Source of the DNA: Microbacterium sp. VKM Ac-2870
GTDB lineage: Bacteria; Actinomycetota; Actinomycetes; Actinomycetales; Microbacteriaceae
NCBI RefSeq assembly: GCF_015350795.1
Contig: NZ_JADKSH010000001.1
Span: 434,461-498,460, forward strand
Length of the DNA: 64,000 nucleotides
Direction of reading: 5' to 3'
Part shown: piece by piece, positions 1 through 8,384 of the stretch
How the letters are laid out: every line of letters begins with the position of its first letter
How positions within the stretch are numbered: the first letter of the stretch is position 1
Translations under genes and position numbers: made by a program
Notes under the pieces: model-generated
Databases searched by the model: none
Seen by the model: only the letters and a program-made list of their open reading frames with translations
What the model was told of the DNA's origin: nothing

Positions 1-141
1 CAATCCCCCCGCCGCACCGGCGATGAGGTTGTCGCGGCGACGACGGGCGATGAGCCCATCATGGAACTCCTGACGCGCGAGATACGTGCGCGTGCGTTCC
101 TTCTCGACACGCGTTTGCTTCTTTCCTGCAGCCGCAGCCAC
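1..141 (-). CDS. N-terminal part of a cyclophilin-type peptidyl-prolyl isomerase (partial, runs off the window)
   Basis: Reading the minus strand from GTG at 141 gives a Lys/Arg-rich N-terminus that ends in ARRRRDNLIAGAAGG at the window edge. A charged, helical cytoplasmic leader followed by RRRRDN and then a membrane segment is the usual start of membrane-anchored actinobacterial cyclophilins, which often lie beside rarA. An ATG at 156 has no room for a ribosome site. The GTG at 141 is preceded by AGGGAGG (153-147) with a 5-base spacer, so it is the better start. Only about 47 residues are visible and the catalytic domain is outside, so the family call is inference. The gene is divergent from rarA. 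Confidence 0.6.
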   Translation of the reverse strand, partial: MAAAAGKKQTRVEKERTRTYLARQEFHDGLIARRRRDNLIAGAAGGL

Positions 142-291
142 CCGGACCTCCCTCATTCCCCGCGATCCGGGGCCGCACGAACACTATCGGGAAGACTACG
201 TGGCGCCGCCCCGGCGCGACAAACACGGTGCGCAGCGAGACCGAACCGCGCCGCCGAGCCCCACGTCGGAGGGCGCGGCTAGCCTGGAGCG
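142..291. promoter_or_regulatory. Divergent promoter region between the isomerase gene and rarA
   Basis: This 150-base spacer separates divergent genes. On the plus strand TAGCCT (280-285) is followed by six bases and the GTG of rarA, which predicts a leaderless transcript. On the minus strand TAGTGT (186-181) could be the -10 for the isomerase gene, giving a leader of roughly 33 bases that carries AGGGAGG. No clear -35 hexamer was found for either. Confidence 0.45.
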
Positions 292-1629
292 GTGGCATCG
301 GCATCCGCTCTCTTCCAAGGTCAGACCCCGTTGGCCGTCCGGATGCGCCCGACATCGCTCGAGGAGGTCGCCGGTCAGGCACATCTGCTACGCCCAGGAT
401 CGCCACTGGTCGCCCTCGCCGATCCCTCGGGGGCTGCCAGGACCGCCGTCTCCGTGATTCTGTGGGGCCCTCCGGGCACCGGCAAGACGACGCTGGCGCA
501 GGCCATCGCCCGCACGTCCGGGCGCCGCTTCGTCGAGCTTTCGGCCGTGACCGCCGGTGTCAAGGACGTGCGCGAGGTGATGCAGGAGGCGATGACCCAG
601 CGCGATCTCTACGGGAGCTCGACAATCCTCTTCCTCGACGAGATTCATCGCTTCACCAAGGCGCAGCAGGACGCGCTGCTGCCCGGCGTCGAGAACGGAT
701 GGGTCATCCTCATCGCCGCGACCACCGAGAATCCCTCGTTCTCGGTGATCGCGCCGCTGCTGTCGCGCTCGCTGCTGCTGACCCTGCGCACCCTGACGGA
801 CGACGACCTCGGCCTGCTGCTGGACCGTGCGGTGTCCGATGCGCGCGGGCTCTCGGGCCGCGTGCAGCTCGATGCCGAGGCGCGCACCGCGTTGATCCAG
901 CTCGCCTCCGGCGATGCTCGGCGAGCCCTCACATCGCTCGAAGCCGCGGCATCTATCGTGGTCGATGCTGCGGCGGACGCGCCCGGGGAAGCGCCCGCCA
1001 CGGTGACAGCGGCCCATGTGGCGCAGGCCGTCGACCGGGCACTTCTGCGCTACGACCGTCAGGGCGACGAGCACTATGACGTCATCAGCGCCTTCATCAA
1101 GTCGATCCGCGGCTCCGACGTGGACGCGGCCGTGCACTACCTGGCCCGCATGATCGAGGCGGGCGAAGACCCGCGGTTCATCGCTCGACGCCTCGTCATC
1201 TCTGCATCCGAAGACATCGGACTCGCTGACCCGCAAGCGCTCGTGATCGCCGTGGCCGCGGCCGACGCGGTCGCCTTCATCGGCATGCCCGAAGGACGCA
1301 TCCCACTGGCTGAGGCCACGGTGTACCTGGCGACGACGGCGAAGTCGAACGCGGCGTACGTCGCCATCGACGCCGCCATCGCGGATGTGCGGGCGGGGGG
1401 CTTCGGGCGGGTGCCGACGCACCTGCGTGACGCCCACTATCCGGGCGCGAAGCGGCTCGGCCATGGCAAGGGCTACGTCTATCCGCATGACCTCGAGGTC
1501 GGCATTGCGGCGCAGCAATACCTGCCCGACGAGCTTTCGAGCCGGCGCTACTACGAACCGACGGGGCGCGGGCTGGAGCGCGACATCCGAGCGCGCGTCG
1601 AGAAGATCCGCAAGATCCTCGACGAGTAA
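292..1629 (+). CDS. rarA: Replication-associated recombination protein A (AAA+ ATPase RarA/MgsA)
   Basis: RarA is a clamp-loader-like AAA+ ATPase that acts at stalled replication forks and binds single-strand DNA ends. The 445 residues match the family length. Visible motifs are Walker [10 protein letters not shown] (59-67), Walker [10 protein letters not shown] (113-121) and the sensor-1 stretch ATTENPSF. The C-terminal half has the family segments [20 protein letters not shown] and [12 protein letters not shown]. The GTG start at 292 is fixed by TAGCCT at 280-285 plus a six-base gap (leaderless geometry); GGAG at 286-289 is too close to serve as a normal ribosome site. It is divergent from the isomerase fragment and is followed by a 62-base gap. 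Confidence 0.95.
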   Translation: MASASALFQGQTPLAVRMRPTSLEEVAGQAHLLRPGSPLVALADPSGAARTAVSVILWGPPGTGKTTLAQAIARTSGRRFVELSAVTAGVKDVREVMQEAMTQRDLYGSSTILFLDEIHRFTKAQQDALLPGVENGWVILIAATTENPSFSVIAPLLSRSLLLTLRTLTDDDLGLLLDRAVSDARGLSGRVQLDAEARTALIQLASGDARRALTSLEAAASIVVDAAADAPGEAPATVTAAHVAQAVDRALLRYDRQGDEHYDVISAFIKSIRGSDVDAAVHYLARMIEAGEDPRFIARRLVISASEDIGLADPQALVIAVAAADAVAFIGMPEGRIPLAEATVYLATTAKSNAAYVAIDAAIADVRAGGFGRVPTHLRDAHYPGAKRLGHGKGYVYPHDLEVGIAAQQYLPDELSSRRYYEPTGRGLERDIRARVEKIRKILDE

Positions 1630-1691
1630 GCGGTCCAGGGGCAGACGAAGCGGCTCCTCGACGAACCGACCGACGGTGCGAGGATCGAAGG

Positions 1692-3194
1692 ATGAGCGCT
1701 GATCTCACGCCCCGCTGGCATCGTCTCGCGACGTCGGACGTCTACGACGGTTTCACGACCGTGCGACGCGATACCTATCGCCTGCCGGACGGTTCAGTGT
1801 CGGACTGGGATGTCCTGGTCCAGGACGACACCGTGGCCGTCGTCGCCGTGACGACCACCGGCACCGCTCTGTTGTTCGAGCAGTATCGGGTCGGCCCGCA
1901 GGAACTCGTCCGTGAACTCCCGGGCGGGCTCATCGAGGCGGGCGAGACCGCGCTTGAGGCCGCCGCTCGCGAATTGCTCGAAGAGACGGGGTACGTCGCC
2001 GAGGCCATGTTCGCGTCGGGTTCGGAGCTCTCGGGTGCCAACTCGACCCGGCGCACCCACATGGTCGTCGCCGCCGAGTGCCGTCAGGTCGCCCACCCTG
2101 CATGGGAGACGGGGGAGACCGGCACCGTGCTCGCCGTCGAGATCGACGATCTGATCACGCATCTGCTCTCCGGGGAGCTCAGCGACGCGGGGGAGGCCAT
2201 GCGCGGTCTCCACGTTTTCGTGCGCAGCGACGTCGACGATCCGGCGCTGCGGCGGCTCCAAGAACGACTGCGATCGGCGCTGGCGGCTGACGCCTCCATG
2301 CCCTCCGAGGACGACGTGATCGACCGATTTTGGGTCGAGGTCGACCTCGACCACCCTCACGACGCGCACGACGCGTTGGAAGCTCTGCTGGCGGTGGAGG
2401 ACGCCGACGATGCGCGTGCCGCCTACGAGCGGGCCTCTCTGCACGACGCGCTCGGCGAGGAGGAGGCCGCGATCCCGCTCTACCGCCGAGCGTTGGAGGC
2501 CGGGCTGGACGCCGCGCACCGCACACAGGCGACGATCCAGCTGGCGAGTTCGCTGCGCAACGTCGGTCAGCCGTCCGCCGCGATCGCGGCACTTCGCGGC
2601 ATCACCGATGATGATCCGCTGGCCGAGTCCGCACATGCCTTCCTCGCGCTGGCGTTGTACGCGGACGAGAAGCCGACCGCGGCCCTGAGACGGGCACTGC
2701 AGACCCTCGCTCCGAAACTGCCGCGCTACCAGCGGGCCGTCAACGCTTACGCGGACGAGCTCACCAGCCTCGACCGGGTTCGCGCCATCGCCGTCGGTCT
2801 GCTGGTGCAGGAGGGCATGGTGCTCCTTGAGTCGTACCCCGCGAACGAGCGACACGGCGAGTTCCTCCGCGTCCCCGGTGGCGGAATCGAGTTCGGTGAG
2901 ACGGCTGCGGCCGCCATCGCCCGTGAGTACGCCGAGGAGCTCGACGCCGAGCTCACGGGTGCCGAACTGCTCGCGGTCACCGAGAACATCTTCGACAGCC
3001 CGACCGGCCGTGGCCACGAAATCGTCCACGTGTTCCGGGTCTCGTCTGAGGGCCTGGCATCGCTCGGCGTCGACCAGCGACTACCTGTTCGCGACAGCCA
3101 CACGACGGTCGGCTGGTACGACATCGCCGCGCTGAGCGCGGACGAGTCGCAACGGCCCGTCTACCCTGTCGGAGTACTCGACCTCCTGCGCTGA
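1692..3194 (+). CDS. NUDIX-TPR-NUDIX fusion protein
   Basis: One uninterrupted 500-residue frame carries three modules. Residues 1-190 are a NUDIX hydrolase resembling ADP-ribose pyrophosphatases, with a perfect Nudix box from G79 (E85, R93-E94, E97-E98, G100). Residues about 210-345 are Ala-rich helical pairs of the tetratricopeptide type. Residues about 355-500 are a second NUDIX domain; its box starts at G397 and keeps E403, R411-E412 and E415-E416 but has D418 where the consensus has Gly. NUDIX enzymes hydrolyse nucleoside diphosphates linked to another moiety; the substrates here are unknown. Two NUDIX domains around a TPR module is an unusual architecture. ATG at 1692 follows AGGATCGAAGG. 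It could be a housecleaning or ADP-ribose enzyme, but the role is not predictable. Confidence 0.8.
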   Translation: MSADLTPRWHRLATSDVYDGFTTVRRDTYRLPDGSVSDWDVLVQDDTVAVVAVTTTGTALLFEQYRVGPQELVRELPGGLIEAGETALEAAARELLEETGYVAEAMFASGSELSGANSTRRTHMVVAAECRQVAHPAWETGETGTVLAVEIDDLITHLLSGELSDAGEAMRGLHVFVRSDVDDPALRRLQERLRSALAADASMPSEDDVIDRFWVEVDLDHPHDAHDALEALLAVEDADDARAAYERASLHDALGEEEAAIPLYRRALEAGLDAAHRTQATIQLASSLRNVGQPSAAIAALRGITDDDPLAESAHAFLALALYADEKPTAALRRALQTLAPKLPRYQRAVNAYADELTSLDRVRAIAVGLLVQEGMVLLESYPANERHGEFLRVPGGGIEFGETAAAAIAREYAEELDAELTGAELLAVTENIFDSPTGRGHEIVHVFRVSSEGLASLGVDQRLPVRDSHTTVGWYDIAALSADESQRPVYPVGVLDLLR

Positions 3195-3229
3195 GCAGCC
3201 CCGCACCGCGGGTATGTCAGGCTTGCCGA

Positions 3230-3964
3230 ATGTCGGCCCTGTTCCTCGGTGTGCTCGCGATCGTGCTCCTCAATGCGTACGCCGGCGTGCTGGTGGTGCT
3301 GCGGGCACGGGTGTACGGCGTGACGCTGTACCGGCCGATGCTGCTGAACATCGGCCTCTCCTTCCTGCCGTTGCTGCTCGCCGTCGTCTTCGGAAGCGGT
3401 TTCCTCCTGTTGGTCCCTGTCTTCGACCGTGCGGCCGACGTGATCGGCGGCGGCGGAAGCGTCGCCATCTGGGTGTATCTCGTCGTCGCGACGGCGGTGT
3501 GGCTGCTGTTCTTTCCGAACTCCGTGTACCTCATCACGGAGCTGAACTTCAGCCATCGCGCCGAGACAACGCCGGTGCCGCTTTGGTACGACATCGTCCA
3601 AACGCTGGCGTTGACTCTGTCCGGCATCGCCAATGCCATCCTCAGCCTGGCGGTGGTGCAGAGCATGGTCGTGCTGCTCCTGGATCCACCCGACCGGCAT
3701 ATCCCCGGGGCGAGCTGGGCATTCGCCGCGGCGGTGATCGGGCTGGGTGCGGTCGGGGTCTACCTCGGCCGGTATCTGCGCGTGAACAGCTGGGACGTGC
3801 GGCATCCGAGCTCGATGATGCGCAAGCTATCGACCCATCTGCGCCAGCGTGGCAAGGCCCTGGAAGCCCTCGGATTCGTGCTCACGCATGCGCTCCTGAT
3901 CGGTCTGCTCTACGCTCCGCTCTTCGCGCTGGGCTGGTCCGCGTTGCTCGCAGGGGCGCTCTGA
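3230..3964 (+). CDS. DUF1361 multi-pass membrane protein
   Basis: The 244-residue product has about six to seven hydrophobic segments. It carries the family hallmarks WLLFFPNSVYLITEL near the middle and GVYLGRYLRVNSWD towards the C-terminus. These identify DUF1361, an integral membrane family of unknown function. The C-terminal end returns to the membrane and stops at TGA 3962-3964, where the probable rpsD promoter begins. It lies 35 bases after the NUDIX fusion gene on the same strand. No function can be assigned from context. Confidence 0.85.
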   Translation: MSALFLGVLAIVLLNAYAGVLVVLRARVYGVTLYRPMLLNIGLSFLPLLLAVVFGSGFLLLVPVFDRAADVIGGGGSVAIWVYLVVATAVWLLFFPNSVYLITELNFSHRAETTPVPLWYDIVQTLALTLSGIANAILSLAVVQSMVVLLLDPPDRHIPGASWAFAAAVIGLGAVGVYLGRYLRVNSWDVRHPSSMMRKLSTHLRQRGKALEALGFVLTHALLIGLLYAPLFALGWSALLAGAL

Positions 3965-3970
3965 TAGGAT
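3944..3970 (+). promoter_or_regulatory. Probable rpsD promoter
   Basis: TTGCTC (3944-3949) and TAGGAT (3965-3970) are separated by 15 bases. The -10 hexamer directly abuts the stop codon of the DUF1361 gene. It leaves a leader of about 140 bases before rpsD, long enough for autoregulation by S4, though I could not fold a specific S4 site with confidence. Confidence 0.5.
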
Positions 3971-4117
3971 CGAGTGGCTCGAAACCGGTTTTCGGGCATC
4001 CCCTCTCTTCTTGACCGACCTTCCGGCATGCCCCGGCGTGCAGTCCGGACAGGGCGAGGAGAGGCGATACGTCCGCGAGTCGCGATAGTCGCGTCCGCGT
4101 AAGGAAAGGAACACTTC

Positions 4118-4747
4118 GTGGCTACGAAGTCCCAGGACCGCCGCAAGGTGCGTCTGTCGCGTGCCCTCGGCATCGCGCTGACCCCCAAGGCAGCCAAGTA
4201 CCTCGAGAAGCGCCCGTATGCTCCCGGCGAGCATGGTCGCACCAAGCGCAAGCAGGACAGCGACTTCGCCGTCCGTCTGCGCGAGAAGCAGCGTCTTCGC
4301 GAGCAGTACGGCATCCGCGAGAAGCAGATGCGCAACACCTTCAACGAGGCTCGTCGCAAGGACGGCCTGACCGGTGAGAACCTGGTCGAGCTGCTCGAGA
4401 TGCGTCTCGACGCCCTCGTGCTGCGCGCCGGCTTTGCCCGCACCACCGCGCAGGCCCGCCAGCTCGTCGTGCACCGCCACATCCTTGTGGACGGCCAGCT
4501 CGTCGACCGCCCGTCCTTCCGCGTGAAGCCGGGCCAGCTCATCCACGTCAAGGCGAAGAGCGAGTCGCTCGAGCCGTTCCAGGTCGCTGCTCTCGGCGGT
4601 CACGCCGAGGTGCTGCCCCCAGTTCCGGGCTACCTCGAGGTCGAGCTCGACAAGCTGCAGGCGCGCCTCGTGCGTCGCCCGAAGCGCGCGGAGGTCCCCG
4701 TCACCGGTGACGTCCAGCTCGTCGTCGAGTACTACGCCGCGCGCTAA
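4118..4747 (+). CDS. rpsD: 30S ribosomal protein S4
   Basis: S4 is a primary 16S rRNA-binding protein that nucleates small-subunit assembly. The 209 residues match the family. The N-terminus has KVRLSRALGIALTPKAAKYL and RPYAPGEHGR, followed by the S4 RNA-binding domain with RLDALVLRAGFARTTAQARQLVVHRHILVDG. This form lacks the N-terminal zinc-binding cysteines. The GTG start follows AAGGAAAGGA (4101-4110) with seven intervening bases. The gene stands alone here, away from the alpha operon, with its own promoter and a hairpin downstream, as in related actinobacteria. Confidence 0.98.
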   Translation: MATKSQDRRKVRLSRALGIALTPKAAKYLEKRPYAPGEHGRTKRKQDSDFAVRLREKQRLREQYGIREKQMRNTFNEARRKDGLTGENLVELLEMRLDALVLRAGFARTTAQARQLVVHRHILVDGQLVDRPSFRVKPGQLIHVKAKSESLEPFQVAALGGHAEVLPPVPGYLEVELDKLQARLVRRPKRAEVPVTGDVQLVVEYYAAR

Positions 4748-4801
4748 GCGGGGCGCAGTACCGCCGCGCAGCGGCCGAGTACACAGCTACGCCGCGCGCT
4801 A
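4732..4801 (+). repeat. Partial tandem duplication of the rpsD 3' end
   Basis: The 15-base string CTACGCCGCGCGCTA at 4732-4746 (last rpsD codons and the start of its stop) recurs exactly at 4787-4801. The similarity extends upstream as GAGTAC in both copies. The second copy lies in the 3' untranslated region, where the TAA has become TAC. It looks like a decayed local duplication. Confidence 0.6.
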
Positions 4802-4816
4802 CGCGCCGAGTGCGAT

Positions 4817-4853
4817 CCGAAGGGCGTCGGGGGTTCTCCCCGGCGCCCTTCGG
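4817..4853 (+). terminator. GC-rich hairpin terminator after rpsD
   Basis: CCGAAGGGCG (4817-4826) pairs perfectly with CGCCCTTCGG (4844-4853). An inner GGGG/CCCC pair closes a small loop. There is no T-tract afterwards, as is common for hairpins in high-GC actinobacteria. Confidence 0.65.
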
Positions 4854-4888
4854 CGTACCCGCGGGCCCATCGACGGGGGCCATGCACC

Positions 4889-4894
4889 TAACAT
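4889..4894 (+). promoter_or_regulatory. Likely -10 element for the small membrane protein gene
   Basis: TAACAT lies seven bases before the ATG at 4902. This is close to the TAnnnT-N6-start arrangement seen elsewhere in the window and supports 4902 over the upstream in-frame ATG at 4893, which would lie inside the hexamer. Confidence 0.45.
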
Positions 4895-4901
4895 GGAGTC
4901 C

Positions 4902-5183
4902 ATGAAGAAGGTGCTGTGGTTCGTCGTGGGTCTCGCGGGAGGCTTCGTCGCCGCCCACTTCGTGAACAAGGACCCCCGCGGCCACGAAGTGCTCGCCGAG
5001 GTCGACGCCCGCATCACGGAGTTCACCGATCGCATCGGCGATGCCTACCGTGCGCAGGAGGCGAAGATCGATGGTCTCGCCGAAAACGTGAAGGGCGCCG
5101 CATCGCACGCCGTCGAGTCGGCGAAGGATGCCGTAGCCGATGTCGTCGACGCGGCCGCTGACGCCGTCTCGCACAACGACTGA
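4902..5183 (+). CDS. Small conserved membrane-anchored protein between rpsD and alaS
   Basis: The 93-residue product starts MKKVLWFVVGLAGGFVAAHF, a single N-terminal membrane segment. NKDPRGHEVLAEVDARITEF and an amphipathic Ala/Glu/Lys/Asp-rich helix follow, ending in [16 protein letters not shown]. Such proteins are conserved at this position in Microbacteriaceae but have no assigned function as far as I know. The helix could be a coiled coil. ATG 4902 is preferred because of the promoter geometry and because MKKVLW is a typical membrane start; an alternative ATG is at 4893. It is 67 bases upstream of alaS and may be co-transcribed with it. Confidence 0.7.
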   Translation: MKKVLWFVVGLAGGFVAAHFVNKDPRGHEVLAEVDARITEFTDRIGDAYRAQEAKIDGLAENVKGAASHAVESAKDAVADVVDAAADAVSHND

Positions 5184-5250
5184 CCCGCACCCGTTCTCGA
5201 CGGGAATCACCCCGTCGCCGCACGCCCACGCCCTGCCGAGGAAGCCACAG

Positions 5251-7914
5251 ATGAAGACCGCCGAAATCGCCCAGCGTTACCTGGACTACTTCGAGAAGAA
5301 CGGGCACACCATCGTGCCCTCGGCATCCCTGGTCACGGACGACCCCGCACTGTTGTTCACCGTCGCCGGCATGGTGCCGTTCATCCCGTACCTGTCGGGC
5401 GACGTGCCGGCCCCCTACAAGCGCGCCGCCGACAACCAGAAGTGCATCCGCACAAACGACATCGAGGAAGTCGGCAAGACCCCCCGGCACGGAACCTTCT
5501 TCCAGATGCTCGGAAACTGGTCGTTCGGCGACTACTTCAAGGAAGGTGCGATCCGTTTCGCCTGGGAGCTGCTGACCGGCGCCGAGGTCGACGGCGGACT
5601 CGGGTTCGACCCGAAGGACCTCTGGGTCACCGTCTACGAAGAGGACGACGAGGCGCACGATCTCTGGCGACGCCTGACCGACCTGCCCGAAGAGCGCATC
5701 CAGCGCCTGGGCAAGGACACCAACTACTGGTCGACGGGGCTTCCCGGACCCGCAGGCCCCTGCTCGGAGATCTTCTTCGACCGCGGTCCCGCGTATGGGA
5801 TCGACGGCGGACCGGCGACCGACGACGACCGCTACGTCGAGATCTGGAACCTCGTGTTCATGCAGTACGAGATCACCGACGTGCGCAGCAAGTACGACTT
5901 CACGATCGTGGGGGAGCTGCCTAACAAGAACATCGACACCGGCATGGGCTTGGAGCGCATCGCGTTCATCAAGCAGGGCGTCGACAACATGTACGAGACC
6001 GATCAGGTGCGTCCGGTGCTGGATGCCGCCGTGGCACTGTCGGGCAAGAGGTACGGCGCGAACCACGACGACGACGTGCGCTTCCGCGTGGTCGCCGATC
6101 ACGTCCGCTCCTCACTCATGCTCCTCAGCGACGGCGTGACCCCGGCCAACGAGGGCCGCGGGTACATCCTGCGCCGCCTGATGCGTCGAGTGATCCGGTC
6201 GATGCGCCTGCTCGGCGTCGACCAGCCGACCTTCGCGACCCTGTTCGCGGCTTCTCGCGACGCGATGAAAGAGGCCTACCCGGTCGTCGGAGCCGACTAC
6301 GAGCGCCTGGTCGCCTACGCTCTGGCCGAGGAGGCGACGTTCCTGCGCACCCTCGCCGCCGGTTCGGAGAATCTCGACGCCTCGATCGCGGCAGCGAAGG
6401 ACTCCGGAGCCAGCTCCATCGGAGGCGCCGAAGCATTCCTGCTGCACGACACCTACGGGTTCCCCATCGATCTGACGATGGAGATCGTCGAAGAGGCCGG
6501 CCTGCGGGTCGACCGCGACGCCTTCGACACGCTCATGCACGAGCAGCGCGCTCGCGCGAAGGCGGATGCCCGCTCCCGCAAGCGCCAGCTCGCCGACACC
6601 AGCATCTATCGCGACTTCCGCGCCCAGGGCGAGACCGTGTTCACCGGATACAGCGATTGGGAGACCCCGTCGACGGTGCTGGGCCTGCTGGTCGACGGCG
6701 CCCCGGTGCAGCGCGCGACGCAGGGGCAGATCGCCGAGGTCATCCTCGCCGAGACGTCGCTCTACGCCGAAAGCGGCGGTCAGGTGGCCGACAAGGGCGT
6801 CATCGTGGGTCCGGGCTACGAGCTCGATGTCCTCGACGTGCAGCGCCCCGTACCGGGACTGATCAGCCACACCGTCGAGGTCACCTCCGGCGAGGTGGGC
6901 CTCGGCCAGCCCGCGACCAGCGTCGTGGATGCCGTGAACCGCCGCGCCGCACAGCAGGCGCATTCGGCCACGCACCTGGTGCACGCGGCCCTCCGCGACA
7001 CTCTCGGCTCGTCGGCCACGCAGGCCGGTTCGCTCAACCGCGCCGGCTACATGCGATTCGATTTCTCGTGGGGCCAGACGCTGTCGGATGCTACCAAGAC
7101 GGAGATCGAAGAGATCGCCAACAACGCGGTGCGCGACAACCTCCAGGTGACGACGCGCGTCCTCCCGCTGGACGAGGCAAAGGCTGCGGGAGCCATGGCG
7201 CTGTTCGGCGAGAAGTACGGCGAGACCGTGCGAATGGTCGACATCGGCGGTCCGTGGTCACGCGAACTCTGCGGCGGAACGCACGTCGGCTCGAGCGCCG
7301 AGATCGGTCTCATCAACCTCGTCGGCGAATCGTCGGTGGGCGCGTCCACACGACGCGTGGAGGCGCTGGTCGGCCTCGACGCGTTCCGTGAGCTCGCCGC
7401 CGAGCGGGCCATCGTGTCGCAGTTGACGGCGTCGCTGAAGACCCCGAAAGACCAGCTCGCGTCGCGCATCGCGGAACTCGCCGCGAGCCTGAAAGCCGCC
7501 GAGAAGCGGATCGCGCAGTTCGAGTCCAAAGCGCTCGAGAGTCGTCTTCCCGCCCTCGTCGCCACCGCGACCCAGGCCGGCGCCTACCGTGTGGTCGCCC
7601 AGTCGCTCGGCACCGCGGCATCCGCCGACGATGTGCGCACGCTGGCGCTTCAGATCCGCGAGCGCGTGGGGGCGGGCGCTGTGGTCGCGCTCGGCGCCGA
7701 CGTCGGCGGTCGGCCGGTCATCATCGTCGCGACGGATGACGTTGCTCGCGGCGCGGGGGCGAAGGCAGGCGTGCTCGCCAAGACGGCGGCCGGCGTCCTC
7801 GGTGGCGGTGGCGGCGGACGTGACGACGTCGCGCAGGGCGGTGGTACCGACGTGAGCGCGCTGCCCGCCGCGCTCGCGGTATTGGCGCGCGCCCTGGAGG
7901 CGCCGAGCGCGTGA
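5251..7914 (+). CDS. alaS: Alanine--tRNA ligase
   Basis: AlaS charges tRNA-Ala and removes mischarged serine or glycine. The 887-residue product is full length for the family. It has the class II catalytic core at the N-terminus (NGHTIVPSASLVTDDPALLF and GRGYILRRLMRRVIR). The editing domain carries zinc ligands H571 and H575 (HSATHLVH) and C674 and H678 (CGGTH). The C-terminal oligomerisation region has the GGGGGGRDDVAQGGG motif. ATG 5251 follows GAGGAAG (5238-5244) with a six-base spacer; reading further upstream in frame gives no convincing start. Its stop overlaps the GTG of ruvX by 4 bases. Confidence 0.97.
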   Translation: MKTAEIAQRYLDYFEKNGHTIVPSASLVTDDPALLFTVAGMVPFIPYLSGDVPAPYKRAADNQKCIRTNDIEEVGKTPRHGTFFQMLGNWSFGDYFKEGAIRFAWELLTGAEVDGGLGFDPKDLWVTVYEEDDEAHDLWRRLTDLPEERIQRLGKDTNYWSTGLPGPAGPCSEIFFDRGPAYGIDGGPATDDDRYVEIWNLVFMQYEITDVRSKYDFTIVGELPNKNIDTGMGLERIAFIKQGVDNMYETDQVRPVLDAAVALSGKRYGANHDDDVRFRVVADHVRSSLMLLSDGVTPANEGRGYILRRLMRRVIRSMRLLGVDQPTFATLFAASRDAMKEAYPVVGADYERLVAYALAEEATFLRTLAAGSENLDASIAAAKDSGASSIGGAEAFLLHDTYGFPIDLTMEIVEEAGLRVDRDAFDTLMHEQRARAKADARSRKRQLADTSIYRDFRAQGETVFTGYSDWETPSTVLGLLVDGAPVQRATQGQIAEVILAETSLYAESGGQVADKGVIVGPGYELDVLDVQRPVPGLISHTVEVTSGEVGLGQPATSVVDAVNRRAAQQAHSATHLVHAALRDTLGSSATQAGSLNRAGYMRFDFSWGQTLSDATKTEIEEIANNAVRDNLQVTTRVLPLDEAKAAGAMALFGEKYGETVRMVDIGGPWSRELCGGTHVGSSAEIGLINLVGESSVGASTRRVEALVGLDAFRELAAERAIVSQLTASLKTPKDQLASRIAELAASLKAAEKRIAQFESKALESRLPALVATATQAGAYRVVAQSLGTAASADDVRTLALQIRERVGAGAVVALGADVGGRPVIIVATDDVARGAGAKAGVLAKTAAGVLGGGGGGRDDVAQGGGTDVSALPAALAVLARALEAPSA

Positions 7915-8384
7915 GTGGTTTTCGCCCCGGCGTGCGGCTCGGCATCGACGTGGGCAAAGCCCGCGTCGGGGTGGCCCGCTGCGACCGTGACGGACTGCTG
8001 GCCGTTCCTGTCGAGACCGTGCCACGCAACGACGATGCCGTGCGTCGCATCACCGAGCTCGCCGAAGAGTATGCGGCGATCGAACTGCTGGTCGGACTTC
8101 CGGTCAGCCTCTCGGGCAGCGACACGGCTTCGACCGCCGACGCACGCGCGTTCGCGAGCGAGTTGAGCACGGCATCCGGGGTACCCGTCCGGCTCGTGGA
8201 CGAGAGACTCAGCACGGTCTCCGCCCACGCGGCCTTACGGGATGCCGGTCGCTCCCAGCGATCGTCTCGTAGGATTATCGACCAAGTCGCCGCGGTCGTC
8301 TTGCTTCAGCAGGCGATCGACGTCGAAAAGAGCACCGGCGCCCCGGCCGGCGCCGCCGTGCACGACCCTCAGGAGCCCGCCTGA
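7911..8384 (+). CDS. ruvX: Putative Holliday junction resolvase RuvX/YqgF
   Basis: RuvX (YqgF) is an RNase H-fold nuclease linked to Holliday-junction resolution and 16S rRNA 5'-end processing. The 157 residues include the N-terminal GIDVGKARVGVARCDRDG with a catalytic Asp, the LLVGLPVSLSG strand and VDERLSTVSAHAAL near the C-terminus, all typical. The GTG start overlaps the alaS stop (GTGA), and the gene ends in TGATG shared with mltG, so translation is probably coupled. alaS-ruvX-mltG-aroE is a common actinobacterial block. Confidence 0.92.
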   Translation: MSGFRPGVRLGIDVGKARVGVARCDRDGLLAVPVETVPRNDDAVRRITELAEEYAAIELLVGLPVSLSGSDTASTADARAFASELSTASGVPVRLVDERLSTVSAHAALRDAGRSQRSSRRIIDQVAAVVLLQQAIDVEKSTGAPAGAAVHDPQEPA

